DNA of 64,000 nucleotides from Bacteroidota bacterium. GTDB lineage: Bacteria > Bacteroidota > Bacteroidia > Chitinophagales > Saprospiraceae. The position numbers and the translations under genes are program-made. The stretch lies in the NCBI GenBank assembly GCA_029567325.1, contig JAKQLF010000155.1, forward strand, positions 1-64,000, written 5' to 3'. The notes below the pieces were generated by a model. It worked only from the letters and a program-made list of their open reading frames with translations. It searched no databases and had not been told where the DNA came from. This document shows positions 18,684 to 27,398 of the stretch, piece by piece (the stretch's first letter is position 1; each line of letters starts with the position of its first letter).

Positions 18684-19869
18684 GCTTTTAAAAAGTCTTG
18701 TGCTGATAGAACCAGCAATGCATCACGAAGTCCTGGATGTATACCTTTTGTACTTACTTCCTTATGTTGAAAAAATAACAGTTTTCACAACCTCAGCTGT
18801 AAAAAACTTACTTTCTGAACATTCATTAAATCAATCTATTGAGTTTCATATCTATGACCAAGAGGGCAGTTTCAATGATTGGTTGTCAAGACATTCAGAA
18901 ATATTAGGTGGGGCACAAGTTTGTATTGTCACAACGCATCAAATAAGTTTGAAGGAATTTGTTGACCCTTCAAAAATGAATAATCCGATACTGGTTGTCC
19001 ATAATACATTCAGTACTTTTTATCCTTATAAACATCTCCATTTAGGAAAAAAAAGACAAGACTTTTTCTATGATGTTTTAAGGTTGATTCGCAATGTCAT
19101 ATTGGGATATGAACGCGGTAAAAAACAAAGTCTTTATGGTTATAGAGGATATATTGCAACTTCAGAACAGCAGTATAATTATGTTTCCGCTCATTTTCCT
19201 GCTTTGAAGGATAAATTTATCACAGGCTCTTTGAGTTATTTTCTCAAATTTAGCAAGCAATCAAATCCTACTCGATTAAAAATAGTGATTCCAGGTACAG
19301 TGGATGTCGAAGTAAGAGATTATGAAACGGTTTATGAGGCATTGAAAAGACAGACTCATTTATCAACATTTGAATTAATCTTATTGGGAAAAATAAAAAA
19401 TAAAAAAGCTGCCAAGATCGTACAAAAGTTTTTGGAACTAAGAGAACATCATCATATGTCTCTAATAACTTTTGATGATACTATAAAAACAGAAGACTAC
19501 AACCATTATCTATTCAATGCAGATTTATTCATCATTCCAAATAGACAAATTATACGGGACGGCATTTCTTACAGTGTTATTGGAAAAAGTAGTATTTCCG
19601 GAACAGTTGCTGATGCATTTTTATACGCACAGCCGTGCCTTGTACCAGAATATTTAATTATACCCTCCATTTTGTCTCAGATTTCAGAGACCTACAATGG
19701 CATAGAAGAATTGGCAGAACTCCTAAAAAACTGGAAACAAAAAAACCATTTAGAAAAAGTCTTGTCCATAAGGAAAAAGATTGAGTGGGAACAATATGAG
19801 CATCAACATATTGGTCGGGTATTTGCAGAAGATATTAAAAACCTGATAAACAGACGTTTAGGAAATTAA
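18676..19869 (+). CDS. Probable GT-B-type glycosyltransferase
   Basis: The 397-residue product has no signal peptide. Its start SLVLIEPAMHHEVLDVYLLYLLPYV looks like the first strand and helix of a GT-B N-terminal Rossmann domain. The C-terminal half (about 205-390) has IVIPGTVDVEVRDYE, FELILLGKI, YNHYLFNADLFIIPNR and a serine/glycine-rich GISYSVIGKSSISGTVADAF with a following acidic residue, where nucleotide-sugar binding occurs in GT4-like enzymes. No close family is certain. The start is a TTG at 18676 in the DUF4199 end, or an ATG at 18718. The upstream option keeps the first strand. The end overlaps the bcp gene on the other strand by 12 bases. Acceptor unknown. Confidence 0.55.
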   Translation: MHRLLKSLVLIEPAMHHEVLDVYLLYLLPYVEKITVFTTSAVKNLLSEHSLNQSIEFHIYDQEGSFNDWLSRHSEILGGAQVCIVTTHQISLKEFVDPSKMNNPILVVHNTFSTFYPYKHLHLGKKRQDFFYDVLRLIRNVILGYERGKKQSLYGYRGYIATSEQQYNYVSAHFPALKDKFITGSLSYFLKFSKQSNPTRLKIVIPGTVDVEVRDYETVYEALKRQTHLSTFELILLGKIKNKKAAKIVQKFLELREHHHMSLITFDDTIKTEDYNHYLFNADLFIIPNRQIIRDGISYSVIGKSSISGTVADAFLYAQPCLVPEYLIIPSILSQISETYNGIEELAELLKNWKQKNHLEKVLSIRKKIEWEQYEHQHIGRVFAEDIKNLINRRLGN

Positions 19870-20316
19870 ATCCAAAATCTGTTGGCCATGTGCCGCTGTT
19901 TTTACATCACTGATGATGTGCTGAACAATGCCTTTTTCATCGACAATAACTGTGTTGCGATAAACTCCCACGATGTCTTTACCCATAAACTTTTTTGGAC
20001 CATAAAGACCAAAGTTCTTAGTCATTGTTAAATCAGAATCCGCAAGTAAAGGATACTGGAATTCGTATTTATCAATAAATTTTTTGTGTTTCTTTTCATT
20101 ATCAGGCGAAACACCAAAAATCTTATAATTCAGTTTGGTGATGTTTTTAAAGTTATCTCGCAAACTGCAGGCTTCTTTTGTGCAAGAAGGAGAGTCATCT
20201 TTAGGATAGAAAAATAAAATGTATTTACTACCCTTCAAGTGCTCATCTGTGATCAAATTTCCATCTTGATCTTTGACAGAAAAAGATGGTACTGGCTTTC
20301 CCATAGTTAGACTCAT
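19858..20316 (-). CDS. bcp: Thioredoxin-dependent peroxiredoxin of the Bcp/PrxQ family
   Basis: Reduces hydrogen peroxide and alkyl hydroperoxides with thioredoxin. The 152 residues contain the peroxidatic Cys45 in SPSCTKEAC and the resolving Cys50, the CxxxxC spacing of atypical 2-Cys PrxQ enzymes. The fold starts with GKPVPSFSVKDQDGN. It is convergent with the preceding glycosyltransferase, which it overlaps by 12 bases at the ends. The start ATG at 20316 is followed by another possible Met four codons later; either gives a complete protein. Confidence 0.93.
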   Translation of the reverse strand: MSLTMGKPVPSFSVKDQDGNLITDEHLKGSKYILFFYPKDDSPSCTKEACSLRDNFKNITKLNYKIFGVSPDNEKKHKKFIDKYEFQYPLLADSDLTMTKNFGLYGPKKFMGKDIVGVYRNTVIVDEKGIVQHIISDVKTAAHGQQILDLIS

Positions 20317-20622
20317 AATCGTTTTTGTTTTTTTGCTTTTTTAACACGATGGATTAACACCAATTTTCAAATTTTGTTGCTGATTCACATCAATGATCGC
20401 TTACCTACTTTATATCCTGCACATTTTACGTGATCACTTTTCAGTAAAAAATGACATACTAATCTTTGTTGCAACAAATAATTTTGCACGAAGTCATATA
20501 ATTTTCAAAAAAAAATGAAAAATTTTATTCAAATAAAATTCATAATATGTTGAAATACAACTGTTTAAAATTTTTGTGAAATCTGTAACTGTCAAGGGAT
20601 TCATATTTTGTTTAATTCTTTG

Positions 20623-20653
20623 TTGCTTTTAGTTAAACAATACTGTATATTTG
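20623..20653 (+). promoter_or_regulatory. Bacteroidota-type promoter of the second ECF sigma gene
   Basis: TTG at 20623-20625 (overlapping TTTG at 20619-20622), a 20-base spacer and TATATTTG at 20646-20653. It lies only 14 bases ahead of the ATG at 20667, giving a very short leader. The rest of the 350-base gap (20317-20620) shows only AT-rich sequence with no gene. Confidence 0.6.
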
Positions 20654-20666
20654 TACTACAAAATAA

Positions 20667-21212
20667 ATGGTTATGACAGCGATAGATTTTTATACAAGTT
20701 TTGAGAAACTCAATAGTTCTTTGAATTCGTTTGCCTACAATCTTACCAAAAATCAAGAAGAAGCAAAAGATCTGTACCAAGAGACCGCATACAGGGCTAT
20801 CACCAATAGAGATAAGTTCAATCCTGGTACTAATTTTAAAGCTTGGACTTTCACCATTATGAAAAATATTTTCATCAATAACTACCGTAAAAAGGTGAAG
20901 TCTGCAACTATCATTGATACAACTGACAATCTTTTCTTTTTAAATTCTGGAAGTGTGTCCCTTGATAATGATGCCGGAAGGAATATATTGATGGAAGAGT
21001 TGGAGACTATGATTGATAGTTTAGATGAATCAATCAAAACTCCATTTATGATGCATTACATAGGTCATAAATATCAAGAAATTGCTGACCATCTTGATCT
21101 CCCACTTGGAACGGTGAAATCTAGAATATTTTTCGCAAGAAAAGAATTGAAAACAAAGATAGAAAGGCACTACGGTGACCTTACAACAGTGAGAGAAAAA
21201 CTCACAGCATAA
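20667..21212 (+). CDS. ECF-type RNA polymerase sigma factor
   Basis: A 181-residue sigma-70 family factor. Region 2 is at about 20-90 (QEEAKDLYQETAYRAITNRDKFNPGTNFKAWTF), and region 4 at about 115-170 (MMHYIGHKYQEIADHLDLPLGTVKSRIFFARKEL, a helix-turn-helix). There is no anti-sigma gene beside it, and the next gene is convergent past a strong terminator, so it looks like a free-standing regulator. Met1 and Met3 are both possible starts. It shares the promoter layout of the other ECF gene at 7.3 kb, but the proteins differ clearly. Confidence 0.9.
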   Translation: MVMTAIDFYTSFEKLNSSLNSFAYNLTKNQEEAKDLYQETAYRAITNRDKFNPGTNFKAWTFTIMKNIFINNYRKKVKSATIIDTTDNLFFLNSGSVSLDNDAGRNILMEELETMIDSLDESIKTPFMMHYIGHKYQEIADHLDLPLGTVKSRIFFARKELKTKIERHYGDLTTVREKLTA

Positions 21213-21214
21213 AT

Positions 21215-21242
21215 AAAAAAGGCCTCTACTGGGGCCTTTTTT
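21215..21242. terminator. Strong bidirectional terminator
   Basis: AAAAAAGGCC at 21215-21224, an 8-base loop and GGCCTTTTTT at 21233-21242: ten pairs with a T-tract on either strand. It lies between convergent genes (the ECF sigma gene and the aminotransferase) and probably serves both. Confidence 0.85.
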
Positions 21243-21267
21243 ATTTTAAAGCATGTCTGTAAACGTG

Positions 21268-22377
21268 TTATTTTTTAAAAAAGGCTTTTATTTTTTCACA
21301 GACATATTCGACTTGTTCGGGTCTCATGCCTGGATAAATGGGCAAGCTCAAAATCTCAGCAGCAATTTTTTCAGCAATCGGAAAGTCACCCAATTGATAT
21401 CCTAAGTGAGCATAAGCCTTTTGAAGATGGGCCGGTATGGGATAATGGATCAAGGTGCCGATGCCATTTTCTTTTAAATAGCTCATCAAAGCATCTCTTC
21501 TTTCAACCAAAATTGGATAAATATGCCAAACATTTCCTGGGCTCAAAGTGGGCAAGAAGACTTTATCAATTCCAGAAAGTTGCTCATTGTACGTATTGGC
21601 AATGTGTGCTCGGAAAACATTGTTTTCCTTTAGAAACTCCAATTTTACAGAAAGCATGGCCGCTTGAACTTCATCCAACCTGGAATTATAACCCAATAAT
21701 TCGTTTTCATACTTATTTTGAGATCCATAATTTCTATAAACGCGGCATTTTTCAGACCACTCTTTTTGATTGGTAGTAATGACACCAGCATCTCCAAGAG
21801 CACCAAAGTTTTTACCAGGATACAGACTTGTTGCATTAATATGTCCAAATGATCCCGTCATCTGGCCATCAGTACTTGCTCCCTGTGCTTGAGCATTATC
21901 TTCAATTATGAAAATTCCTGAAGCCCCCGCCATTTCCATGATTTCTTTCATTGGACATGGCCTTCCATACAGATGTACGACTATAGCTGCTTTAGTTCTG
22001 GGGCTTATTGCTTTCTGAATGGCAGCTGCATCTATGTTGAATGTTGTGATATCTGGTTCTACAGGTATGATTTTTGCACCAACTCTGGAAACAGCCAACC
22101 AAGTGGCAATGTAAGTATTGGAAGGTACAATCACTTCATCAGCCGGACCTACGCCGAGCACTTCAAGCGCTATGATCATTGCATCTAGTCCATTGGCTAC
22201 TCCTATCGCATAACGAGTGCCAACGTATGAAGCCCAGAGCATCTCAAACTGTTCTACTTCTTTGCCAAGAATGGTCCAACCTGAGTCAATCACTCGTTCT
22301 ACTGCTGCAAGTAATGCAAGTTTATGATTTAAATTGGCAAAACTCAGATCTAGGTAGGGGACTTCCATTTTATGCAC
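21268..22377 (-). CDS. DegT/DnrJ/EryC1-type PLP aminotransferase (sugar aminotransferase)
   Basis: A 369-residue PLP enzyme of the sugar-nucleotide aminotransferase family (VioA/FdtB/QdtB-like). The start DLSFANLNHKL and SGWTILGKEVEQFE are family marks, GVANGLDAMIIAL binds the phosphate, and Lys189 in SLYPGKNFGALGD is the expected internal aldimine. It directly follows a 3,4-ketoisomerase (overlap 8 bases), so it should aminate the 3-keto sugar it makes. That pairing suggests dTDP-3-amino-3,6-dideoxy sugar (Fuc3N- or Qui3N-type) synthesis. A later acetyltransferase (FdtC/QdtC) is not next to it. The first codons overlap the neighbour, so ATG4 is an alternative. Confidence 0.9.
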   Translation of the reverse strand: MHKMEVPYLDLSFANLNHKLALLAAVERVIDSGWTILGKEVEQFEMLWASYVGTRYAIGVANGLDAMIIALEVLGVGPADEVIVPSNTYIATWLAVSRVGAKIIPVEPDITTFNIDAAAIQKAISPRTKAAIVVHLYGRPCPMKEIMEMAGASGIFIIEDNAQAQGASTDGQMTGSFGHINATSLYPGKNFGALGDAGVITTNQKEWSEKCRVYRNYGSQNKYENELLGYNSRLDEVQAAMLSVKLEFLKENNVFRAHIANTYNEQLSGIDKVFLPTLSPGNVWHIYPILVERRDALMSYLKENGIGTLIHYPIPAHLQKAYAHLGYQLGDFPIAEKIAAEILSLPIYPGMRPEQVEYVCEKIKAFFKK

Positions 22378-22792
22378 TTTTTCCTCCTTCTGACAATGCT
22401 ATAAAATCTTGGAAATTCCTGATGTAGTCAGACTCTTCATAATAGGTGGAGGTCGCCACCAGTTGGATAGTTTCTATCGAGTCATACCACATCTCATGCC
22501 AGACCATCTTAGGAATATATAATCCTTTATTGCTCTTTCCATGAAGGGTAAAAAAGAATTCTTGACCGTCTGTACAAATCGTTTTGACTTTTATAGCGCC
22601 TGAAAGGCAAAACAAAACCATTTCGGTTTCATGGTGGGCATGTCTGCCCCTGGAAATATTAGTTGGAGTGTCAAATGTCCAGAAAACCCGTTTTATTTCA
22701 AATGGCAAACCATTTTTGTAGCTACCCACGTGTAAATAGCCCATCTGATCATTTCCAAATTCCGAAATTTCAATTATTTTAGGAAGGATCAT
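22370..22792 (-). CDS. Sugar 3,4-ketoisomerase (FdtA/QdtA-like cupin)
   Basis: A 140-residue single-domain cupin of the FdtA/QdtA group, which isomerises dTDP-4-keto-6-deoxyglucose to a 3-keto product before transamination. Marks are KRVFWTFDTP, then RGRHAHHETEMVL with His51/His53 placed for catalysis, and LYIPKMVWHEMWYD. The next gene is a 3-aminotransferase that overlaps it by 8 bases, and that order fits the 3-amino-3,6-dideoxyhexose pathway. Whether the product is of galacto or gluco configuration cannot be told by eye. RmlA, which feeds this route, is encoded at 49.7 kb. Confidence 0.88.
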   Translation of the reverse strand: MILPKIIEISEFGNDQMGYLHVGSYKNGLPFEIKRVFWTFDTPTNISRGRHAHHETEMVLFCLSGAIKVKTICTDGQEFFFTLHGKSNKGLYIPKMVWHEMWYDSIETIQLVATSTYYEESDYIRNFQDFIALSEGGKSA

Positions 22793-22794
22793 AG

Positions 22795-24366
22795 CTATTT
22801 TCTTTTAAAGATAACATAAGTTTCTGCCTTAATTTGCTGCAGTTTTGCATCTTCGCCAGTTACAAGATTTCCAGTTTCAAGGTCTAAAATGGCGATGCGC
22901 TCATAGTTATTAGCGACAAATTCATAACACTTATTGTATACATAATTACTGCTACTTGTTCTGAGATTCCAATGTAGGGCTGAAAAACTAAAAAATATAT
23001 AAGTAGGTTTTTCTTTATTTAAATCGCTCAGATATTCATCTTGATAAAGTTTATTTTTGCTTGTCTCCAAGTTCAGCATGGTATTCCAAACATGTCGGGT
23101 AGGAGCAATTTTATCAACGTAAAGATACAGTTGACTTACAGCACCCAATACCATAAAAGTGTCCTCCTTTTTGATGATCTTACTGAGATATAAGCCCATT
23201 TTTTTTGTTTTGTCAAAAGATTGGCCATAGCTAATGTAGTTTATTTGTTTATCTACATTTTGAGAAAAATAAACATCTGCTGAGCTAGCAACCTGTATGA
23301 AACTTAATAACAATACTCCACCAAAGAATATGGCTGCCCACTTTTGCTCATAAACGAAGCTGAAAAGATGAATCAGTAAAAAGCTCATTGGTAGAACAAA
23401 AAGTAACCAATATTGGCCATAAAATCTCAAGCCAGGAAAGATTGAAGCAAAAGCAAAAAGTACACTCACAAGATAAAACCAGTTGAGCCTTTTTTTATAT
23501 CCATAAAATACAAAAATCAGCGCCAAAGCCACCATTCCAAAAAAATAAGCATTGAACTCAAAAATTTGTCTGGCGAAGCTGAGCAAATAGTTTTGTCCAT
23601 TTTCCCATGTTATACGTCCCACATAACTTGAAGGAAATTCAAATAACCAGTACATCATGTCATCATACGTCCCATAAGCAAGAATGACCAAAAGAAAAAA
23701 TAAAGCAATAACCAACGAACCGGCAGTAAAAATGAGTAGTTTTTGGAGCCTTTCTTTCTTTGTATTGCCCAGTTCATAAATTAAAAAGAGGCCAGGCACA
23801 ATGAAAAATATAGCTGTTTGTTTCGTAAGAATAGCAGCTCCGTAAAGTAATCCTGAAATAAAAATTTGCCGGTTACTTGGAGATCTGAATTGTAGCAAAT
23901 AAAAAATCAAGACCAAAAACAATGCAACAAAATGTTCACTTTGCAAATAATTGCCATAAATCATAGGAGATGAAAAAAGCAATGCCCAAATGGTACATGC
24001 CAGCATGGTTGGTAGCTTCTGATATTTTCTGATGTACGTCTTATAAATCAAAAAGGAGGTTAGTAACACAATGACAATTGCATTGAGGTGTAGACCCAAA
24101 ATACTAAAACCCGTCAAAGCATTTAAAAATCCATATGAATAGAACAACATGGGTGGCTTCATTTCGTAGAAATCTCTGTAAAGAGCTCCACCATGCATTG
24201 CCATTTTGCCTAGATACAAATAGACTGATTCATCATTTCCGAGGGGCGCATACAAATAATTGATTCGATAGTAAATAAAAACAGCACCAACTAATATGGT
24301 CGTTGCAACTATCAGGATGTTTAAAAAGCCCGTTTTTTTATTCAAATTATTTGTACTCGTAAGCAT
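22795..24366 (-). CDS. Polytopic glycosyltransferase, GT39/GT83-like
   Basis: A 523-residue integral membrane enzyme, with about ten to eleven hydrophobic segments between residues 15 and 365. The first extracytoplasmic loop has APLGNDESVYLYLGKMAMHGGALYRDF, with an acidic DE pair that in the GT39/ArnT superfamily is near catalysis, and MKPPMLFYSYGFLN. Such enzymes transfer a sugar from a polyprenyl-phosphate donor to protein, lipid or glycan on the outer side of the membrane. It precedes the ketoisomerase gene (2 bases between), so the sugar it moves could be the amino sugar made by the two enzymes, but that is inference. Acceptor unknown. Confidence 0.8.
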   Translation of the reverse strand: MLTSTNNLNKKTGFLNILIVATTILVGAVFIYYRINYLYAPLGNDESVYLYLGKMAMHGGALYRDFYEMKPPMLFYSYGFLNALTGFSILGLHLNAIVIVLLTSFLIYKTYIRKYQKLPTMLACTIWALLFSSPMIYGNYLQSEHFVALFLVLIFYLLQFRSPSNRQIFISGLLYGAAILTKQTAIFFIVPGLFLIYELGNTKKERLQKLLIFTAGSLVIALFFLLVILAYGTYDDMMYWLFEFPSSYVGRITWENGQNYLLSFARQIFEFNAYFFGMVALALIFVFYGYKKRLNWFYLVSVLFAFASIFPGLRFYGQYWLLFVLPMSFLLIHLFSFVYEQKWAAIFFGGVLLLSFIQVASSADVYFSQNVDKQINYISYGQSFDKTKKMGLYLSKIIKKEDTFMVLGAVSQLYLYVDKIAPTRHVWNTMLNLETSKNKLYQDEYLSDLNKEKPTYIFFSFSALHWNLRTSSSNYVYNKCYEFVANNYERIAILDLETGNLVTGEDAKLQQIKAETYVIFKRK

Positions 24367-24568
24367 TTTTCAGATTAAATAACTTCATTGAGGGCTGTAA
24401 AATATGTACTTATTGCAACATAATCTGACCTCATATGCTAAAACTTTCATATTTCTGCCCTACTTAATCTATAAAAAGCTCATAAGTTTATTTCTTTGAC
24501 AAATCAAATCGCAGCTTTAGTACAATTTTAAGGTTATTGGACATCACATAGTAAATATTTAGACGCGC

Positions 24569-25441
24569 ATGACTGAGAAGTTTATCTTAAATTTTGCACC
24601 TACTGGAATGGTACCAACCAAGGAGCAAAATCCAGCGGTTCCAATTGCCATCAATGAAATCATTGAAGAAGTATGTGCTGCCTATGAGATAGGAATAACC
24701 ATAGTACATCTTCATGCCAGAGACCACGAAGGCAAACCAAGTGCCGACCTATCCATATTTTCTAGGATTAGTGAAGGGATAAGCCAGTACTGTCCAGAAT
24801 TAGTGCAATGCTTTTCGCTCAGTGGCCGAAACACTGCAGATCCCCACTTACGTGCTGCACCTCTCGAACTACACCCAGACATGGCATCCCTGACATTGAG
24901 TTCGCTCAATTTTGTAAATCAGGCCAGCATAAATGCTCCAGATACCATACACTTGTTGTGTGAAGAAATGATGCATTATGGTGTGAAGCCAGAACTCGAA
25001 GTATTTGATCTAGGCATGATGAATTACGCCCATTATTTGATCTCAAAAAAAATCATTCAAGCCCCTTTTTATTTCAATTTTATGCTGGGGAATATTGCAG
25101 GAATGCAAAGTAAGCCGGATCATTTGGGCTTATTGATAAATGGACTGCCGCCTAGTAGTTTTTGGGCTGTTGCAGGATTGGGCACATATCAATTAAGCGC
25201 CAACATGATGGGTCTTGCAAGTGGTGGTGGAGTTCGCATTGGGCTAGAAGATAATCTATACTTAGATCACGCAAAAACATCATTGGCAACTAATCAAAAA
25301 TTGCTTCAACGGATTCATAACATTGCCCAATTGTCAGAAAGGACTATGATGACGGCTTCAGAATTTGGCCAATTGGGCTTTTATAATAAAATCAAAAGAC
25401 AATTATTCCAAACAAGTGAGCTTATTGGAAGTACTAAATGA
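24569..25441 (+). CDS. BKACE-family beta-keto acid cleavage enzyme (DUF849)
   Basis: A 290-residue zinc-dependent enzyme of the BKACE family (former DUF849), which cleaves a beta-keto acid with acetyl-CoA. The Kce reference enzyme acts on 3-keto-5-aminohexanoate in lysine fermentation, but the family has many other substrates. VHLHARDHEGKPS supplies His-x-His metal ligands, SLTLSSLNF and the later LEVFDLGMM are conserved, and LMLGNIAGM and SASGGGVRIGLED close the barrel. No other lysine-fermentation gene is next to it, so the exact substrate is open. It stands alone and is convergent, with 4 bases between, to the next gene. Confidence 0.82.
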   Translation: MTEKFILNFAPTGMVPTKEQNPAVPIAINEIIEEVCAAYEIGITIVHLHARDHEGKPSADLSIFSRISEGISQYCPELVQCFSLSGRNTADPHLRAAPLELHPDMASLTLSSLNFVNQASINAPDTIHLLCEEMMHYGVKPELEVFDLGMMNYAHYLISKKIIQAPFYFNFMLGNIAGMQSKPDHLGLLINGLPPSSFWAVAGLGTYQLSANMMGLASGGGVRIGLEDNLYLDHAKTSLATNQKLLQRIHNIAQLSERTMMTASEFGQLGFYNKIKRQLFQTSELIGSTK

Positions 25442-25445
25442 GGCA

Positions 25446-26438
25446 TCAAATTTTACCCAATTCTGTTTTGAGAAAGTCAATGACTTTGATTTCTGACGGA
25501 TCAACGGGTTTCAATTCTGCCAAGTACAATGAAATCCAGTCTCCCAAGTGGATAAAATACATAGATTTTTCTACAGGCGATTGCCCTTTGGAAAAAATCT
25601 CAATCACCGTATGAGTTTGTTTAGCTATGATGTCTTTGCTGATGTCTATTCTCAATGCATTTCTTTTGAAATCATCTTTATTTCTAAAATAAATAACGGC
25701 TGCATTGACATGCATTTCAGACCAACCAACTAGTTCGTTGTGATTCATTTCTGGAATGACATTATACCAGCTCAAGGTCTTTGCGTTCTCATTGATTTGT
25801 TGTTTAAATCGCAATGCTACCGCTTCCATACGATCAGAAACATAGATGATGGGCGTTTTACCAGCAATCAGTTTAGCAATTTTAAAGGCTTTGTTTTTTA
25901 TTTCGTCTTGATCATATTTCAAAAGGTCAACGGATGATTTTACTTGGTCAATTGAAGATCTTGAAATGAGGTTCAATTTATAAAACACATAAAGTTGGGC
26001 AACAATAGAGAATCCCAAGCAAGCTCTTGGTGATGGATAATTTGGAGGCAATGCAACATAGTCGTATCCTTTTTCTTGAGCTAGTTGCAAAAGTTTTCCG
26101 CCACTCGTAATGACCACAATTTTTGCGCCTGTTTTTTGGACTTCACCGATAGAATGTAAAACTTCTTCTGTATTTCCAGAATATGAAGAAGCAATGTAAA
26201 GTGTATTTTCATCTACAAAAGCTGGAAGATGGTAGGATTTCCCCACCAAAACTGGAATTTTGCACTCATCTTTAATGAAAGCCCATACAAAATCTCCACC
26301 TATTCCTGATCCCCCAAGTCCCGCAACAAAAACCTTAGTGATTGGCCTTGCATGTCCATGTATCTCGGCTTTTTCACCAATTTCCAATGCTTCTATTATT
26401 TGTGTTGGAAATTTGGCTATAAGTTCCTTCATCATCAT
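25446..26438 (-). CDS. Bifunctional phosphoglucose/phosphomannose isomerase-like SIS-domain protein
   Basis: A 330-residue cytoplasmic protein with two SIS (sugar isomerase) domains. The N-terminal GLGGSGIGGDFVW, YIASSYSGNTEEVLH and the C-terminal FKQQINENAKTLSW, then EMNHNELVGW, match the bifunctional PGI/PMI family known from archaea and some bacteria. It would interconvert fructose-6-phosphate with glucose-6-phosphate and mannose-6-phosphate. The length is normal. It ends 4 bases from the convergent BKACE gene. The assignment to PGI/PMI in place of a general SIS sugar-phosphate isomerase is likely but not certain. Confidence 0.8.
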   Translation of the reverse strand: MMMKELIAKFPTQIIEALEIGEKAEIHGHARPITKVFVAGLGGSGIGGDFVWAFIKDECKIPVLVGKSYHLPAFVDENTLYIASSYSGNTEEVLHSIGEVQKTGAKIVVITSGGKLLQLAQEKGYDYVALPPNYPSPRACLGFSIVAQLYVFYKLNLISRSSIDQVKSSVDLLKYDQDEIKNKAFKIAKLIAGKTPIIYVSDRMEAVALRFKQQINENAKTLSWYNVIPEMNHNELVGWSEMHVNAAVIYFRNKDDFKRNALRIDISKDIIAKQTHTVIEIFSKGQSPVEKSMYFIHLGDWISLYLAELKPVDPSEIKVIDFLKTELGKI

Positions 26439-26633
26439 ACTTGAGTTTTATCCTACTGTAAAAAGCTGCAAAAATAGCACAAACTACCTTGCAAAGAAAT
26501 AAATAATGCGCAACTGCATAATGACTTGATTAAGTATAATTTTCGGTTACTTCCAAAAATATTATTTGCTTCTACTTTTATGTTTGAATAATTTTTATTT
26601 TTCAAGCTGTATTTTCGGTTTATAAAATTAAAA

Positions 26634-27383
26634 ATGGACCATCCTTCAATCATTTCCCCACTAATATTTAAAAGTTTTGATCGAATAGTTGCAGCCCAAA
26701 GCACGCGTTTTGGTATTTACGAAAAAGGACTTTACCCTTCTTTTAATTTGGGAGAATCAGTAGGCGATGATGCCCAAGTGGTGGAATTGAATAAGACGCA
26801 CTTTTGCAATTTATTGGGACATAAACTAGGACAACTTGCCAAATCAAAACAAGTCCATGGTCATGAGGTTTTAAAAGTGGATAAACCAGGAAGATATGAA
26901 GGGTATGATGCCCTGATGAGCAATGTACCTCAGATAATTTTAGCAGTGACCATTGCTGATTGTGTACCAATTTTGCTTTATTGTCCAGAAAAAGATGCGA
27001 TCGCTGCTATTCACTCCGGGTGGAAAGGAACTGCCAGTAACATCATAGAAAAGACCGTCCATGCTATGCAGAAAGCATATGGCGTTTCCCCAAAAAACAT
27101 CCATGCTTTTATTGGAGCTTGTATTTCACATAAAAATTATGAAGTTGGGTTTGAAGTTGCAAGTCATTTTGACCAAAACTTTTATAGCCCAAGTCAAAAT
27201 TCAGAAAAGTTTCTCTTGGACTTAAAGGGTATTTGCCGCAACCAACTAATCAATTTGGGTGTTTATTCCCATCAAATTGAAGTTTCTGAGTATTGCACTG
27301 TAGACAACAACGAACTCTTTTATTCCCATAGATTTGAAAAGGGAAATACTGGGAGAATGCTTGCTGCCATTGTTTTAAAATAA
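26634..27383 (+). CDS. pgeF: Peptidoglycan editing factor PgeF (YfiH/laccase-domain family)
   Basis: A 249-residue protein of the YfiH/DUF152 family, once called polyphenol oxidase. In E. coli PgeF, a relative, removes misincorporated dipeptide from UDP-MurNAc-L-Ser/Gly. Signatures are VTIADCVPILLYCP, AAIHSGWKGTASNIIEK and the C-terminal ISHKNYEVGFEV followed by EYCTVDNNELFYSHRFEKGNTGRM, whose Cys and His residues bind zinc in the known structures. There is no signal peptide. It precedes the channel gene by 16 bases in the same direction. Confidence 0.9.
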   Translation: MDHPSIISPLIFKSFDRIVAAQSTRFGIYEKGLYPSFNLGESVGDDAQVVELNKTHFCNLLGHKLGQLAKSKQVHGHEVLKVDKPGRYEGYDALMSNVPQIILAVTIADCVPILLYCPEKDAIAAIHSGWKGTASNIIEKTVHAMQKAYGVSPKNIHAFIGACISHKNYEVGFEVASHFDQNFYSPSQNSEKFLLDLKGICRNQLINLGVYSHQIEVSEYCTVDNNELFYSHRFEKGNTGRMLAAIVLK

Positions 27384-27398
27384 ATAAATCTTGCTTTT

